Source: Rhodanobacter_A agri (GTDB lineage Bacteria > Pseudomonadota > Gammaproteobacteria > Xanthomonadales > Rhodanobacteraceae). From it: a stretch of 64,000 nt of DNA. The notes under the pieces are model-generated. The model did no database searches. It saw nothing but the letters and a program-made list of their open reading frames with translations, and had not been told where the DNA came from. Shown here one piece after another: positions 8,476 through 16,962 of the stretch. The number at the start of each line of letters is the position of its first letter. Positions within the stretch are counted from its first letter, which is position 1. Location: assembly GCF_044904705.1 (NCBI RefSeq), contig NZ_JADIKL010000006.1, forward strand, positions 124,001-188,000. The letters are read 5' to 3'. The position numbers were made by a program, and so were the translations under genes.

Positions 8476-9629
8476 ACGAGCCGCTGACGCCGCCTGGCGC
8501 CGGCGAAACGGCTGGCGCCGTGCCGCCTGCCGGGCCGGTGCGCGCCATGCCCTCGCCGCGCGGTCGCTTCGCACGGCGCAGCGCACGCGGCATGCGTCGC
8601 CACCTGCGCGGCATCCGCGTGCTGCTCAATGCACTGCTGATACTCGCGCTGCTATACACGGTGACGTTGTGCAAGGCGCTGCTGATTCCGCTGGTGCTCG
8701 CGGCCTTCATCGGCCTGGCGCTGAACCCGGTCGTCGCCGGCGCCGCCCGCTGGGGCGTGCCACGCTGGCTGGGCGCCAGCGTGCTGATGCTGGCGTTGAT
8801 CGGCGGCATCGGCACCGGCATCGGCCTGCTCACGCCACCGGCGCTGGACTGGATCCACGAAGCGCCGGCCACGATCCGCCGCTTCGTACCCAAGCTCGAG
8901 CACATCACCCAGCCGCTGGAAGCGGCCAACCGCGCCACGCAGACCCTGGTCAACGGCCATCCGGTGCACGCGCGACCGCAGCCGGCCGACGTGGCGGTCA
9001 GCGCGTGGGACGTAGTGTCGACGGCGCCGAAGGTGCTGGCGGCGATCCTCACCGTGGTGTTGCTGGTGTTCTTCTTCCTCGTTTACGGCGACTTGCTGCT
9101 GCGCCGGCTGGTGGAGATCGGGCCGGATTTCCGCTACAAGCGCCAGGCGGTGTCGGTGGTGCGCGGCATCCAGCACGAGGTGTCGCGCTACATCCTCACC
9201 ACCTTGCTGATCAATTTCGCACTGGGTGCGCTCACCGCGGGCATCCTGTGGCAGCTGCGCATGCCCGATCCGCTGTTGTGGGGCGCGGTGGCGATGTTCG
9301 CCAACTTCATTCCCTACGTGGGTGCGATCTTCACCACCAGCGTGCTGCTGCTGGTGGGCCTGGCGCATTTCGACGACATCGGCCACGCGCTGCTGCCTGC
9401 AGTGTGCTTCGCCGGGCTCACCGTGTTCGAGGGCAACCTGGTGACGCCGCTGATCCTGGGCCGGCGCATGCGACTCAGCCCCATCGCCATCCTGATCTGG
9501 CTGCTGGTATGGGGCTGGCTGTGGGGCATCCCCGGCGCCTTGCTCGCAGTGCCGATGCTCACCAGCGTCAAGCTGATCGCCGAACACGTGCGCGGCTGGG
9601 CGTGGTTCGCGCACATGGTGCAGCGCTAG
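8472..9629 (+). CDS. AI-2E family transporter
   Basis: 385-residue polytopic inner-membrane protein of the AI-2 exporter/PerM superfamily. A Pro/Ala-rich N-terminal tail is followed by paired helices (LLNALLILALLYTVTLCKALLIPLVLAAFIGLALNPVV), a large hydrophilic loop, then the conserved helices with PYVGAIFTT and FEGNLVTPLILGRRMRLSP. The last two motifs are family hallmarks. Start at 8472 overlaps the previous stop (ATGA). Members export AI-2 or act in ion homeostasis; the substrate here is unknown. Confidence 0.92.
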   Translation: MNEPLTPPGAGETAGAVPPAGPVRAMPSPRGRFARRSARGMRRHLRGIRVLLNALLILALLYTVTLCKALLIPLVLAAFIGLALNPVVAGAARWGVPRWLGASVLMLALIGGIGTGIGLLTPPALDWIHEAPATIRRFVPKLEHITQPLEAANRATQTLVNGHPVHARPQPADVAVSAWDVVSTAPKVLAAILTVVLLVFFFLVYGDLLLRRLVEIGPDFRYKRQAVSVVRGIQHEVSRYILTTLLINFALGALTAGILWQLRMPDPLLWGAVAMFANFIPYVGAIFTTSVLLLVGLAHFDDIGHALLPAVCFAGLTVFEGNLVTPLILGRRMRLSPIAILIWLLVWGWLWGIPGALLAVPMLTSVKLIAEHVRGWAWFAHMVQR

Positions 9630-9636
9630 CGCCGCA

Positions 9637-10551
9637 TCACATCGAGGCGGCAGCCGCGCCCGCGGCGTGCTGCCGCAGCCACGGCGCCAGGTCGAGGCGC
9701 CAGATGCCGGATTGCCCGGTGAAGTAGACGCTGTGGCCGTCGGAGGCGATGTGGGAGCCCCATGGTCCGTCCTTGTTCACCGTATCGCCGAGGTCGATCG
9801 GCTTGCCCCAGTGGTCGCCTTCGCGGAAAGCGATGCACAGCCGGCCCAGGCCGCCCTTGGTCTTGCCGTAGTCGAACACGATGAAGGACTGGTCCGGCGC
9901 CACCGCGGGATCGTGGGTGGAAACGGCCGGGTCGCCAAGCCCTGCGCGCACGGGCGGCAGGTAACGGCCGTCGCGCCAGGGCGCGCGCCAGGTGTGCATG
10001 ACCTTCGCCTGGCGGTCCCAGCGGATGAAATACAGGCTGCCATCGGCGGCGATGCTGGCGAAGTCGATGAACACGTCGTTGTTGACGACGGGGCTCAGCC
10101 ACACGGGCTTGCCCCAGCCGCTGCCTTGGCGGTCCACCCGCCAGATGTTGGAGCCCGGGCCGCTACCGCCGACGAAGTAGTCCTGTACCAGCGGCTTGCT
10201 GCCCGGTGCTGTCGGGCGATCCGAATCGAACAGCAGGTAGCTGCCGTCGGGCGCCATCACCGGGTCCTGGTCGAATCCGTGCCCGGAGAAACTCGCGACC
10301 TCGGGCTGCGACCAGCGGCCGCCGATCTTGTGCGAGACCATGATGGTCTTGCGCGTGCCCTCGCTGCGGTCGAAGAAGACGGTGGTGCCGTCGGGCGTGA
10401 AGGCCAGCGTGTCGTCGCTGTCGGCGTGGATGATGCCGTCCAGCGTGACCGCCTGCGGCGTAGCGGTTGCCGTGTCGGTGGCGTGCGCCGTGCCGATCGC
10501 GAGCAGCAGGCCGGCACTGAACAGGCAGCGGGGCAAGATTGTCTGCATCAT
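9637..10551 (-). CDS. Secreted PD40/TolB-like beta-propeller, paralog E
   Basis: 304 residues, signal peptide MMQTILPRCLFSAGLLLAIGTAHA, then PD40-type propeller repeats: LAFTPDGTTVFFDRS, VASFSGHGFDQDPVMAPDGSYLLFDSDRP, NIWRVDRQGSGWGKPV, PAVAPDQSFIVFDYG, LCIAFREGDHWGKPIDLGD and an ending IWRLDLAPWL. It shares this whole layout with four other proteins of the cluster. The ATG overlaps the stop of the upstream gene by four bases, fixing the start. It ends seven bases from the convergent AI-2E transporter. Extracytoplasmic binding role inferred; ligand unknown. Confidence 0.85.
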   Translation of the reverse strand: MMQTILPRCLFSAGLLLAIGTAHATDTATATPQAVTLDGIIHADSDDTLAFTPDGTTVFFDRSEGTRKTIMVSHKIGGRWSQPEVASFSGHGFDQDPVMAPDGSYLLFDSDRPTAPGSKPLVQDYFVGGSGPGSNIWRVDRQGSGWGKPVWLSPVVNNDVFIDFASIAADGSLYFIRWDRQAKVMHTWRAPWRDGRYLPPVRAGLGDPAVSTHDPAVAPDQSFIVFDYGKTKGGLGRLCIAFREGDHWGKPIDLGDTVNKDGPWGSHIASDGHSVYFTGQSGIWRLDLAPWLRQHAAGAAAASM

Positions 10552-11330
10552 GGTGTGGCCTCCATCGGCATCGCGTTGAGCAGGATGTACTGGCGCTCGG
10601 TGGCCTCGATGCGGCCAAGCTGGGCGGACGTAAGGATCACGGGCCGCGTACTGACCAGCTCGTCGCTGAGCACGATGCCGTCGCGGAAGGTGGTGTAGCC
10701 ATGCCAATGCGCGCGGCCCGGTTGTCGCGTCACTTCGTACGGGTGGCCGTCGCGGGTCAGCGTGAGCTGCGGCTTCTCGTCGAGCCAGGCGCCATCGCCG
10801 CTGCCCTCGCGTTCCAGCGTCACGGTGTGGCTGGCGGCGTCGAGTGCCACCACGGTCACCGTCTGCCGGCCGGCCGGGCCGAGTTCCCACGGCGCGGCGA
10901 TGTCCACCGTCCAGTGCTGGCCGAGTTTGAGCGCGGCCGGTGGCGTGCCCCACAGCCGCGGGTTGTAGGCGAGTCCGCTGGCGTCGGTGTTGGGCGCGCA
11001 CTTGCCGTCGTAGCAGTTGGTGGCGCCGGCGTCGGGCAACGCCACCAGGCCGCTGCCCGCGGGCCGGCCGTCGTAGCGGTAGTCGATGCGCAGCTGCGGC
11101 TGGGCGGGCCCGGCGTCGGTCACGCGATAAATCGCGGTGCCGCTGACCCGACGCACCGCTTCATCGAAACCGGGCGCCCGGACGGCGATGGTGCGCGAGA
11201 ACACGTTGCCCAGACCGACGCCGACGCGGTAGGCGGGCGTCAGTGCAGGCGCGGCCGTGGGAGGAGGGTTGGCCGCGGCGGGTAGCGCCAGTACGACTAG
11301 CAGGAGCGACAGCATGCGATAGGTGGACAC
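10548..11330 (-). CDS. Secreted protein of unknown function within the PD40 cluster
   Basis: 260 residues if started at the GTG at 11330, which has GGAGG four bases upstream; the first ATG (11315) has none at a usable distance. A signal peptide (MLSLLLVVLALPAAANP) is followed by a beta-rich domain without a recognised motif. Two Cys (CYDGKC) could form a disulfide. Ends like VILTSAQLGRIEATERQYIL. It is translationally coupled (ATGA) to PD40 paralog E and 16 bases from paralog D. No family assigned. Confidence 0.75.
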   Translation of the reverse strand: MSTYRMLSLLLVVLALPAAANPPPTAAPALTPAYRVGVGLGNVFSRTIAVRAPGFDEAVRRVSGTAIYRVTDAGPAQPQLRIDYRYDGRPAGSGLVALPDAGATNCYDGKCAPNTDASGLAYNPRLWGTPPAALKLGQHWTVDIAAPWELGPAGRQTVTVVALDAASHTVTLEREGSGDGAWLDEKPQLTLTRDGHPYEVTRQPGRAHWHGYTTFRDGIVLSDELVSTRPVILTSAQLGRIEATERQYILLNAMPMEATP

Positions 11331-11346
11331 GGTGCCTCCGCGCGGG

Positions 11347-12336
11347 TCAGTGGTCGATGCCGTGCGCGCGCAGCACGTCGGCAATGTCGAAACGCCACAG
11401 GTTGCGCGAACCGTTCAGCGGTTGCTGCAGGCGCTGCTGCAAGGTGGCGGCGGTGTCGTGCGGCTTGGGGAATGCCATTTCGTCGCGGCGGTTGCTGGAG
11501 ACGTACAGCTCGCCAAAGCGAGGCCCCAGCGAGGGCGCGTTCTCCAGTGCCGTGCTGTTGATCTCGCCCGGCAGGTGCAGCGGCTTGCCCCAGCTGCCGT
11601 CCGGCTGGCGGAACGCGATGTAGAGGTCGGCGCTGCCCAGCGAATCCCCCTCGTTGCCGGCGTAGATCAGGAAGCGCTGCTGCGGATCGATCGCCGGGTC
11701 CATGCGATTGCGCGCGACATCGCCGAGATCCACGCGCTGCGGCGCCGCGTAGCCTTGCGCGCCGTGGCGCGCCACGTAGATCTGGTAGGCGGCACCCGAG
11801 TCCGGACGGTGCGCGGAGAAGTAGATGTCGCCGTTGGCTGCCACCGACGGGTTGTAGATCATCGCGCCGTCGTTGAGCGCACCGTCCACGCGCATCGGCG
11901 CGCCCCAGAGGCCGCCGGGCTGGCGTTGCACGTACCAGAGATTGGTACCCGCGAAATGTTGGCCGTCCATGTTCACCGTTACCGGCGCGCCGCCCGGCTG
12001 CAGGGGGCGGTTGGAGACGAAGTACAGCCGCTGGCCGTCCGCCGTCAGCGTGGGTTCGGAGTCGTGCCACTGTCCGGAGAACGAGGCCACCTGCGGCGCG
12101 CCCCAGTGCCCGTTCTCGCGATGCGAGACGAGGATGGTGTCGTCGCGCTCGGCGAAATCGGAGCGCATGAAGTACAGCGTATCGCCGTCCGGTGTCAGCG
12201 CGGCGGAGGTTTCCTGCAGGCCGGTGGAGATGACGCCGGGACCGACCAGCTCGCCGTGGCCCTGCGCCAATGCGGCGAACGGCAGGACAAGCGCCGTCGC
12301 GATAACACCGGCGAGGATGAGGTGACGTGGGGACAT
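11347..12336 (-). CDS. Secreted PD40/TolB-like beta-propeller, paralog D
   Basis: 329 residues with signal peptide (HLILAGVIATALVLPFAALAQG). Repeats include AALTPDGDTLYFMRSD, VASFSGQWHDSEPTLTADGQRLYFVSNRP, NLWYVQRQPGGLWGAPMRVD, NPSVAANGDIYFSA, LYIAFRQPDGSWGKPLHL and the final NLWRFDIADVL. AGGAG sits five bases before the ATG. Compared with paralogs C and E it carries a longer insertion before the last blade (RDEMAFPKPHDTAATLQQR). It lies 37 bases after paralog C in the same transcript. Confidence 0.85.
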   Translation of the reverse strand: MSPRHLILAGVIATALVLPFAALAQGHGELVGPGVISTGLQETSAALTPDGDTLYFMRSDFAERDDTILVSHRENGHWGAPQVASFSGQWHDSEPTLTADGQRLYFVSNRPLQPGGAPVTVNMDGQHFAGTNLWYVQRQPGGLWGAPMRVDGALNDGAMIYNPSVAANGDIYFSAHRPDSGAAYQIYVARHGAQGYAAPQRVDLGDVARNRMDPAIDPQQRFLIYAGNEGDSLGSADLYIAFRQPDGSWGKPLHLPGEINSTALENAPSLGPRFGELYVSSNRRDEMAFPKPHDTAATLQQRLQQPLNGSRNLWRFDIADVLRAHGIDH

Positions 12337-12373
12337 GGATGCTCCTGATGGGGGTACGAGGCTGGCGGCCGGG

Positions 12374-13336
12374 TCACGCGGCGTGATGCGCCGCCAGCCA
12401 GGGTTCCAGCGACAGGCGCCAGATGTGGTTGCTGCCGTTGTCCCACGCGCGCATGCGCGCCAGGTCGGCACGTGCCTGCGCCGGCGAACGCGGGTAATGG
12501 ACGGGCAGGGTGAGATTGCTGGTGAAGTACAAGCTGCGGCCGTCCGGGCCCAGATGCGAGCCCCACGGCTGGTAGCGGTCCACCGCGTCGCCGAGATCGA
12601 CCGGCGCGCTCCAGCCATTGCCCTCGCGGAAGGCGATGTACAGATGATCGGGCCGATCCTTGCCGGCGTAATTGGCGTCGAAGACCAGGAAGGACTGGTC
12701 AGGCGCGATGGCGGGGTCTTGTTCCTGCGCCGCCGGGTCGCCTAGTGCGAGCGGTTGCGGCGGCTGGTAGCTGCCGTCGCGCCACGCGCTGCGATAGAGA
12801 TGGAAACGATGCGTGGCTTCGTCCATCTGCTGGTAATACACATCGCCATTCGCGGCCACGCTGGGGGCATAGATCTGCGCTGCGCTGTTCACCGCATCGG
12901 GCAAACGCACCGGCACGCCCCAGCCCTTGCCGCGATGATCGACCCGCCACAGGTGGCCGCCATGCAGCGGGGCGCCGCCGGCCGTGTCGGGACGGTTGGA
13001 GGTGAACACCAGGTAGGAGCCGTCCGGCGCCATGGCCGGATCGTGGTCCAGCCACTGCCCGGAGAACGACGCGATCTGCGGTGCGGACCAGCCGTCGCCG
13101 CTGCGGTGCGATTCCATGATGAAGCCGCTCGCGCCTGCCTGCTGGTCGAAGTACACGGTGGCGCCGTCGGGCGCGAAGGTGAGGCAGTCCACGCCCGCCG
13201 GGCCGGAGATCGTGCCGGGCGCGAAGATCTCCGCTGGCAGTTGCGGCGAAGTCGCAGCCGCGGCGCGCAGGCCGGCAACGCAGGAGCTGCTCAGCAGCAG
13301 GCCGCCGGCAAGCAGCGCAAACAGGCGACGGACCAT
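12374..13336 (-). CDS. Secreted PD40/TolB-like beta-propeller, paralog C
   Basis: 320 residues, signal peptide FALLAGGLLLSSSCVAG. Propeller repeats: LTFAPDGATVYFDQQ, IASFSGQWLDHDPAMAPDGSYLVFTSNRP, HLWRVDHRGKGWGVPVRLPD, APSVAANGDVYYQQ, PAIAPDQSFLVFDANY, LYIAFREGNGWSAPVDLGDAVD and ending HIWRLSLEPWL. First gene after the LytTR regulator, across 121 bases that hold a perfect-period direct repeat (13405-13436), so it may have its own regulated promoter. A Cys near the signal-peptide end lacks a convincing lipobox. Confidence 0.86.
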   Translation of the reverse strand: MVRRLFALLAGGLLLSSSCVAGLRAAAATSPQLPAEIFAPGTISGPAGVDCLTFAPDGATVYFDQQAGASGFIMESHRSGDGWSAPQIASFSGQWLDHDPAMAPDGSYLVFTSNRPDTAGGAPLHGGHLWRVDHRGKGWGVPVRLPDAVNSAAQIYAPSVAANGDVYYQQMDEATHRFHLYRSAWRDGSYQPPQPLALGDPAAQEQDPAIAPDQSFLVFDANYAGKDRPDHLYIAFREGNGWSAPVDLGDAVDRYQPWGSHLGPDGRSLYFTSNLTLPVHYPRSPAQARADLARMRAWDNGSNHIWRLSLEPWLAAHHAA

Positions 13337-13404
13337 GCGGTTTCCTCGGCAGGATGACGGTGCCGTGGAGTCTCCGTTGCCGCCGTGGCACGCCGCCGCC
13401 GCTT

Positions 13405-13436
13405 CGTGACGAGCGGAAACACGCCGTGACCAGCGG
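13405..13436. promoter_or_regulatory. Candidate LytTR-regulator binding site upstream of PD40 paralog C
   Basis: CGTGACGAGCGG (13405-13416) and CGTGACCAGCGG (13425-13436) are direct repeats with 11 of 12 bases identical and a 20-bp period. LytTR-domain regulators bind two direct repeats about two helical turns apart. The second half-site is repeated exactly at 18020-18031 before paralog A. It lies about 70-100 bases upstream of the paralog C start codon. Confidence 0.5.
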
Positions 13437-13457
13437 TCGTCCGCGCGTGGCGAGCGG

Positions 13458-14201
13458 TCAGGGCAGTCCCAGCACCGCGCGTGCGCCGGCGCGGAAGCGC
13501 CGGCTGAGATCGAGCCGGGTGCCGTCGCGCAGCACGATCTCGGCATTGCCGTTGAACAGCGGATGCACCTCGCGGATGCGTTCCACATTGACGATCACGC
13601 CGCGGTGGATGCGCAGGAAGCGCGCCGGATCGAGCGCGTCCAGCAGGTGGCTCAGCGTCTCGCGATGCAGGTAGCGGGCGCCGTCGGCATGGATCTGCAC
13701 GTAGTTGCCGTCGGCGCGGATCCAGTCGATGGCAGTCACGGCGATCACGCGGATATGTTCGCCCACGCGCACGCTGATGCGTTGCAAGTGGTTGGCGTGC
13801 GCCGGCGCGGCGGCAGGCATCTGCAGGCCCTGCCAGTGCCGGCGCACGCGTTCCAGCGCCTGGTCGAAGCGCGCCTGGTCGATAGGCTTCAGCACGTAGT
13901 CCAGTGCGCCGGCGTCGAACGCGCGCAGCGCGTGCTGGCTGTAGGCGGTGGTGAACACCACCATCGGCAGCGCCTGCGGCCGGAGCTGGTGCAGCAGCTT
14001 GAAGCCGTCCATGCCCGGCATGCGGATGTCGAGGAACAACAGGTCCGGCGCCAACGCCTGGATCGCTTGCAGTGCTTCGGCGGCGTTGCCGCACTCGCCG
14101 ATGATCGCCACGTCGGCATGTGCGGCCAGCGCCTGGCGCAGCGCGAGGCGTGCCAGCACCTCGTCGTCCACCAGCAGCGCGCGGATGCCCGCGGCACTCA
14201 T
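13458..14201 (-). CDS. LytTR-family response regulator
   Basis: 247 residues. Receiver domain 1-120 with acidic pocket VDDE, phospho-acceptor Asp58 in LLFLDIRMPGMDG, Thr in VFTTAYS and Lys in VLKPID. LytTR DNA-binding domain at about 145-245 with IDWIRADGNYVQIHADGARYLHRETLSHL and FLRIHRGVIVNVERI. The start overlaps the sensor kinase stop by four bases (ATGA). It sits in the middle of the PD40 cluster and probably regulates it, perhaps through the direct repeats at 13405-13436 and 17999-18031 (inference). Confidence 0.95.
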   Translation of the reverse strand: MSAAGIRALLVDDEVLARLALRQALAAHADVAIIGECGNAAEALQAIQALAPDLLFLDIRMPGMDGFKLLHQLRPQALPMVVFTTAYSQHALRAFDAGALDYVLKPIDQARFDQALERVRRHWQGLQMPAAAPAHANHLQRISVRVGEHIRVIAVTAIDWIRADGNYVQIHADGARYLHRETLSHLLDALDPARFLRIHRGVIVNVERIREVHPLFNGNAEIVLRDGTRLDLSRRFRAGARAVLGLP

Positions 14202-15367
14202 GCGGCAAGCTCGCGGAACGGCAGGCGCAGTTCCACCCGCGTGCCGCCGCCGTCGCGGCTCTGCAGCTCCAGTCGTGCGTCGCTGCCGAACAGCATCGCC
14301 AGCCGCGCGCGGGTGTTGGTCAGGCCGATGCCCTCGTTGGCGCCGTCGGCCGGCAGGCCCAGGCCGTCGTCGTCCACGCGCAGGTACAGCTCGTCGCCGT
14401 CGCGCCGGCCGACTACTTGCAGGCTGCCGGGCTCGGCCTTGGCCAGCAGGCCGTGGCGCAGCGCGTTCTCTACCAGCGGCTGCAGGATCAGGTTGGGCAC
14501 CGCGGCCCGCAGCGCGTCGTCGTCCACGTCCAGCTGCGTGCTGAGCCGGTCCTGGAAACGTACCTGCTGGATGTCGAGGTAGCAGCGCAGGAACTCCAGC
14601 TCGCGCGCCAGCGGTACCTGCGGCGCATGGCGCTCCTCCAGCGTGAGGCGCAGGAAGTCGCTGAGCCGCGCGATCATCAACCGTGCCTGCAGCGGGTCGG
14701 CCAGCGCCAGCGCGGAGATCGCATTGAGCGTGTTGAACAGGAAGTGCGGCTGCAGCTGCATGCGCAAAGCCTGCAGCTGCGCCTGTGCCAGCTGCGATTC
14801 CAGCAGGGCGCTGCGCAGCTGTTCGTCGCGCAGCCGGCGACGCGACTCCATGCCGCGCAGCACCACCAGTACGATCCAATAGGTGAGTATCGCCAGGTGG
14901 TAGCTGTAGGCGAACTCCATGTGCACGTACTGGCCCAGCGTGTGCACTTCCGGCATGCGTCCGGGGCCACACAGGTACCAGAACGCCACCAGGTGGGCCA
15001 TCATCTGCGCCAGCGCCACGGTCAGCGAAGCCGGCACGTGCACGGCGAAGAAGCGCCGCCAGCCATGCCCCGCGCTTTGCCGGCCCAGCCAGCCTACCAA
15101 CGGCACCAGCGCCATCCACAGCCAGAAGTTGCCGAGGTTCCAGGCCAGGTTGCGCAGCCAGCCCGGCGGATAGCCTTCGCTGATCGAGGCGAGTCCGCCG
15201 CTTAGCGCGTAGGACAACGCCAGAAACGTCCAGAAGCCGAAGATCAGCCCCCAGGTCTTCAGTCGTTGCGCTGCGCTGCGGTCGAACACGGGATCCTCAC
15301 TGACGTACCACGCGATGGCGGGCCAGTGTGCGCGGCGGCGGCCGCTCGCGAAAGTGCCTGAAGACAT
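14198..15367 (-). CDS. LytS/AlgZ-type sensor histidine kinase
   Basis: 389 residues. Four transmembrane helices (about 38-60, 78-97, 108-132, 152-171) make an integral sensor with little periplasmic sequence. Then comes a short coiled coil and the His_kinase (PF06580) box LQPHFLFNTLNAIS with His208. The ATPase domain has LQPLVENALRHG (N box) and DDGLGLP plus GIGLTNTRARL (G boxes). Pairs with the LytTR regulator by ATGA overlap. The stimulus is unknown; the membrane-embedded sensor suggests an envelope signal or a partner protein. Confidence 0.94.
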   Translation of the reverse strand: MSSGTFASGRRRAHWPAIAWYVSEDPVFDRSAAQRLKTWGLIFGFWTFLALSYALSGGLASISEGYPPGWLRNLAWNLGNFWLWMALVPLVGWLGRQSAGHGWRRFFAVHVPASLTVALAQMMAHLVAFWYLCGPGRMPEVHTLGQYVHMEFAYSYHLAILTYWIVLVVLRGMESRRRLRDEQLRSALLESQLAQAQLQALRMQLQPHFLFNTLNAISALALADPLQARLMIARLSDFLRLTLEERHAPQVPLARELEFLRCYLDIQQVRFQDRLSTQLDVDDDALRAAVPNLILQPLVENALRHGLLAKAEPGSLQVVGRRDGDELYLRVDDDGLGLPADGANEGIGLTNTRARLAMLFGSDARLELQSRDGGGTRVELRLPFRELAA

Positions 15368-15381
15368 TGCCGATACCTGGC

Positions 15382-15942
15382 CTAGGATTGCGACACCCGC
15401 GCATCGCGCGTGCACGACTGCGCGTCGCCCAGCTGCCACGCGCCGCTGCGATTCCGGTAGGTGTAGGTCACCCGGTAGGCGTCGTCGCCCTGTCGCTGGA
15501 ACGCGAAACGGTCGAGATAGCCGCTGGTCGCGGTGTTCTCCAGCGTCAGCGTGTCGCCCACCCAGCCGGGCGCGGTGTAGTGCCGTTCGCCGCCGAAGTT
15601 GTCGAACACCGTCGCGGTGAAATGCTTCGCGGCCTTGTCGTAGCCCCACCAGGAGTCCGCGAGGTAGCGGTTCGGCGGATCGTCCGCATGTTGCATGCGC
15701 AGCCATTGGCCGCCGAGTTCGATGGTGAATGTCTCGCCCGAGCGGATGGGCTTGCCGTTGGCGAACTGGCCTTCGCAGCGCCAGTGCCCGACGAACCAGG
15801 CCAGCGGCGCGAGTCCGTCCGTGACCTGGGCGTGCGTGGTCCCGGTCCGCGCCGGCGTGGCCGTGGCGAGCAACAACAGGCTGGTGGCCGCGATCATGCG
15901 CACGGCGAATGGTTTGCGGCGCATGCAAGGCAGTCGGTGCAT
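15382..15942 (-). CDS. Secreted DUF1579-like protein
   Basis: 186 residues. The ATG at 15942 is supported by GGAGA seven bases upstream; a second ATG at 15924 has none. After a basic start and hydrophobic segment (MIAATSLLLLATATPA) it contains LAPLAWFVGHWRCEGQF, ELGGQWLRMQHADD, WWGYDKAAKHFTATVFDNFG and YRVTYTYRNRSGAWQLGD, a lipocalin-like pattern seen in DUF1579-type proteins. It lies 14 bases before the sensor kinase, so could act with it. No catalytic motif visible. Confidence 0.72.
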   Translation of the reverse strand: MHRLPCMRRKPFAVRMIAATSLLLLATATPARTGTTHAQVTDGLAPLAWFVGHWRCEGQFANGKPIRSGETFTIELGGQWLRMQHADDPPNRYLADSWWGYDKAAKHFTATVFDNFGGERHYTAPGWVGDTLTLENTATSGYLDRFAFQRQGDDAYRVTYTYRNRSGAWQLGDAQSCTRDARVSQS

Positions 15943-15985
15943 AAAGGTTCTCCGGAGAGCGAGCGAGGCATGGCGGCGGCGCGCG

Positions 15986-16891
15986 TCAAGGCTTTACCGC
16001 CACGTGTCGCACCAACCTGCGAACGAGCGGCAGACTGTGGATGCGGTTGTCCGGCCCAGTGAAATACAGCGTGTGCAGATCAGGGTCGAGGCGTGCTTCT
16101 ATGCCGGCGGAATCGAGCGGTACCGGCGTGCTCCAGCCATCAGCAGCGGCGAACGTCACAAACAGGTTGCTGCTGCCCGGTGGTGTTGGTGCGCGGTTCG
16201 AACTGAACACGAGGAAGGACTGGTCGGGCACCACCGCCGGGTCGTAGTCGGCGGTCACGCCGTCGCTAAACGACAGCGGTTGCGGTGGCTGGAATCGGCC
16301 GTCGCTGCAATGGCTGACGTATAGCCGCGTGTGATGGGTCAGCGGGTCGGGATGGGTGAAGTAGACGCTGCCGTCGGCCGCCACCGCGGGCGAATACGTG
16401 GCCGTGCTCACGTTGACGAGGTCGGGCAGTCGCGTCGGTGCGTCCCATGCGCCGTCCTTGAAATCCACGCGCCACAGGTTGCCGCCGCGGCCGGGGCGTG
16501 ACTTTCCGCCCCAGTAGCCGTCCAGCGGCTTGCCGCCGGGCACGGTGGGTCGGTTCGAGATGAAGATCAGGTACGAGCCATCGGGCGCCATCGTCGGCTC
16601 GAAATCCATCCACGCGCCCGAAAACGGCGCAGGCTCCGCAGCTGACCAGGCGCCGTCACGCCAACGGGCGACATAAAGACGCCTCGCCGCTCCGCTGCCG
16701 CGCGCGAACACGACCGTGTGCCGGTCGGGGGTGAACGCGGGGTCCGCATCGCCCTCGGCTGACCATGGCACGACTGCGGCGGCGGATGCACCGTTTGGCG
16801 AGCCCGTGGTCGCATGGGCAGGCGAGGCGGAAGTGGTCGCGCACAGGGCGAGCGCGAGGAGCAAGGGCAGCACCAAGTTTGCAGATGTCAT
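15986..16891 (-). CDS. Secreted PD40/TolB-like beta-propeller, paralog B
   Basis: 301 residues with signal peptide (ANLVLPLLLALALCATTSASPAHA). Repeats: PAFTPDRHTVVFARG, PAPFSGAWMDFEPTMAPDGSYLIFISNRP, NLWRVDFKDGAWDAPTRLPDLVN, SPAVAADGSVYFTHPD, PAVVPDQSFLVFSSNR, LFVTFAAADGWSTPVPLD. It ends with DNRIHSLPLVRRLV in place of the WRLxLxPWL motif of the others, so it is the most divergent paralog at the C-terminus. Its neighbours are paralog A (71 bases upstream) and the DUF1579-like gene (43 bases downstream). Confidence 0.84.
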   Translation of the reverse strand: MTSANLVLPLLLALALCATTSASPAHATTGSPNGASAAAVVPWSAEGDADPAFTPDRHTVVFARGSGAARRLYVARWRDGAWSAAEPAPFSGAWMDFEPTMAPDGSYLIFISNRPTVPGGKPLDGYWGGKSRPGRGGNLWRVDFKDGAWDAPTRLPDLVNVSTATYSPAVAADGSVYFTHPDPLTHHTRLYVSHCSDGRFQPPQPLSFSDGVTADYDPAVVPDQSFLVFSSNRAPTPPGSSNLFVTFAAADGWSTPVPLDSAGIEARLDPDLHTLYFTGPDNRIHSLPLVRRLVRHVAVKP

Positions 16892-16962
16892 GCCTGGTTT
16901 CCACCGGTGGAGTGATGCACCGCGCGGCAAACCGCCGAGCGCTGCGTGGGAGGTACCAACGC

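Noticed and set aside
12366..12384. Third copy of the LytTR-type motif (GGTCACGCGGCGTGATG)
   Set aside because: It lies in the end of a coding gene, matches only CGTGA and has no second half-site at 20-21 bp.
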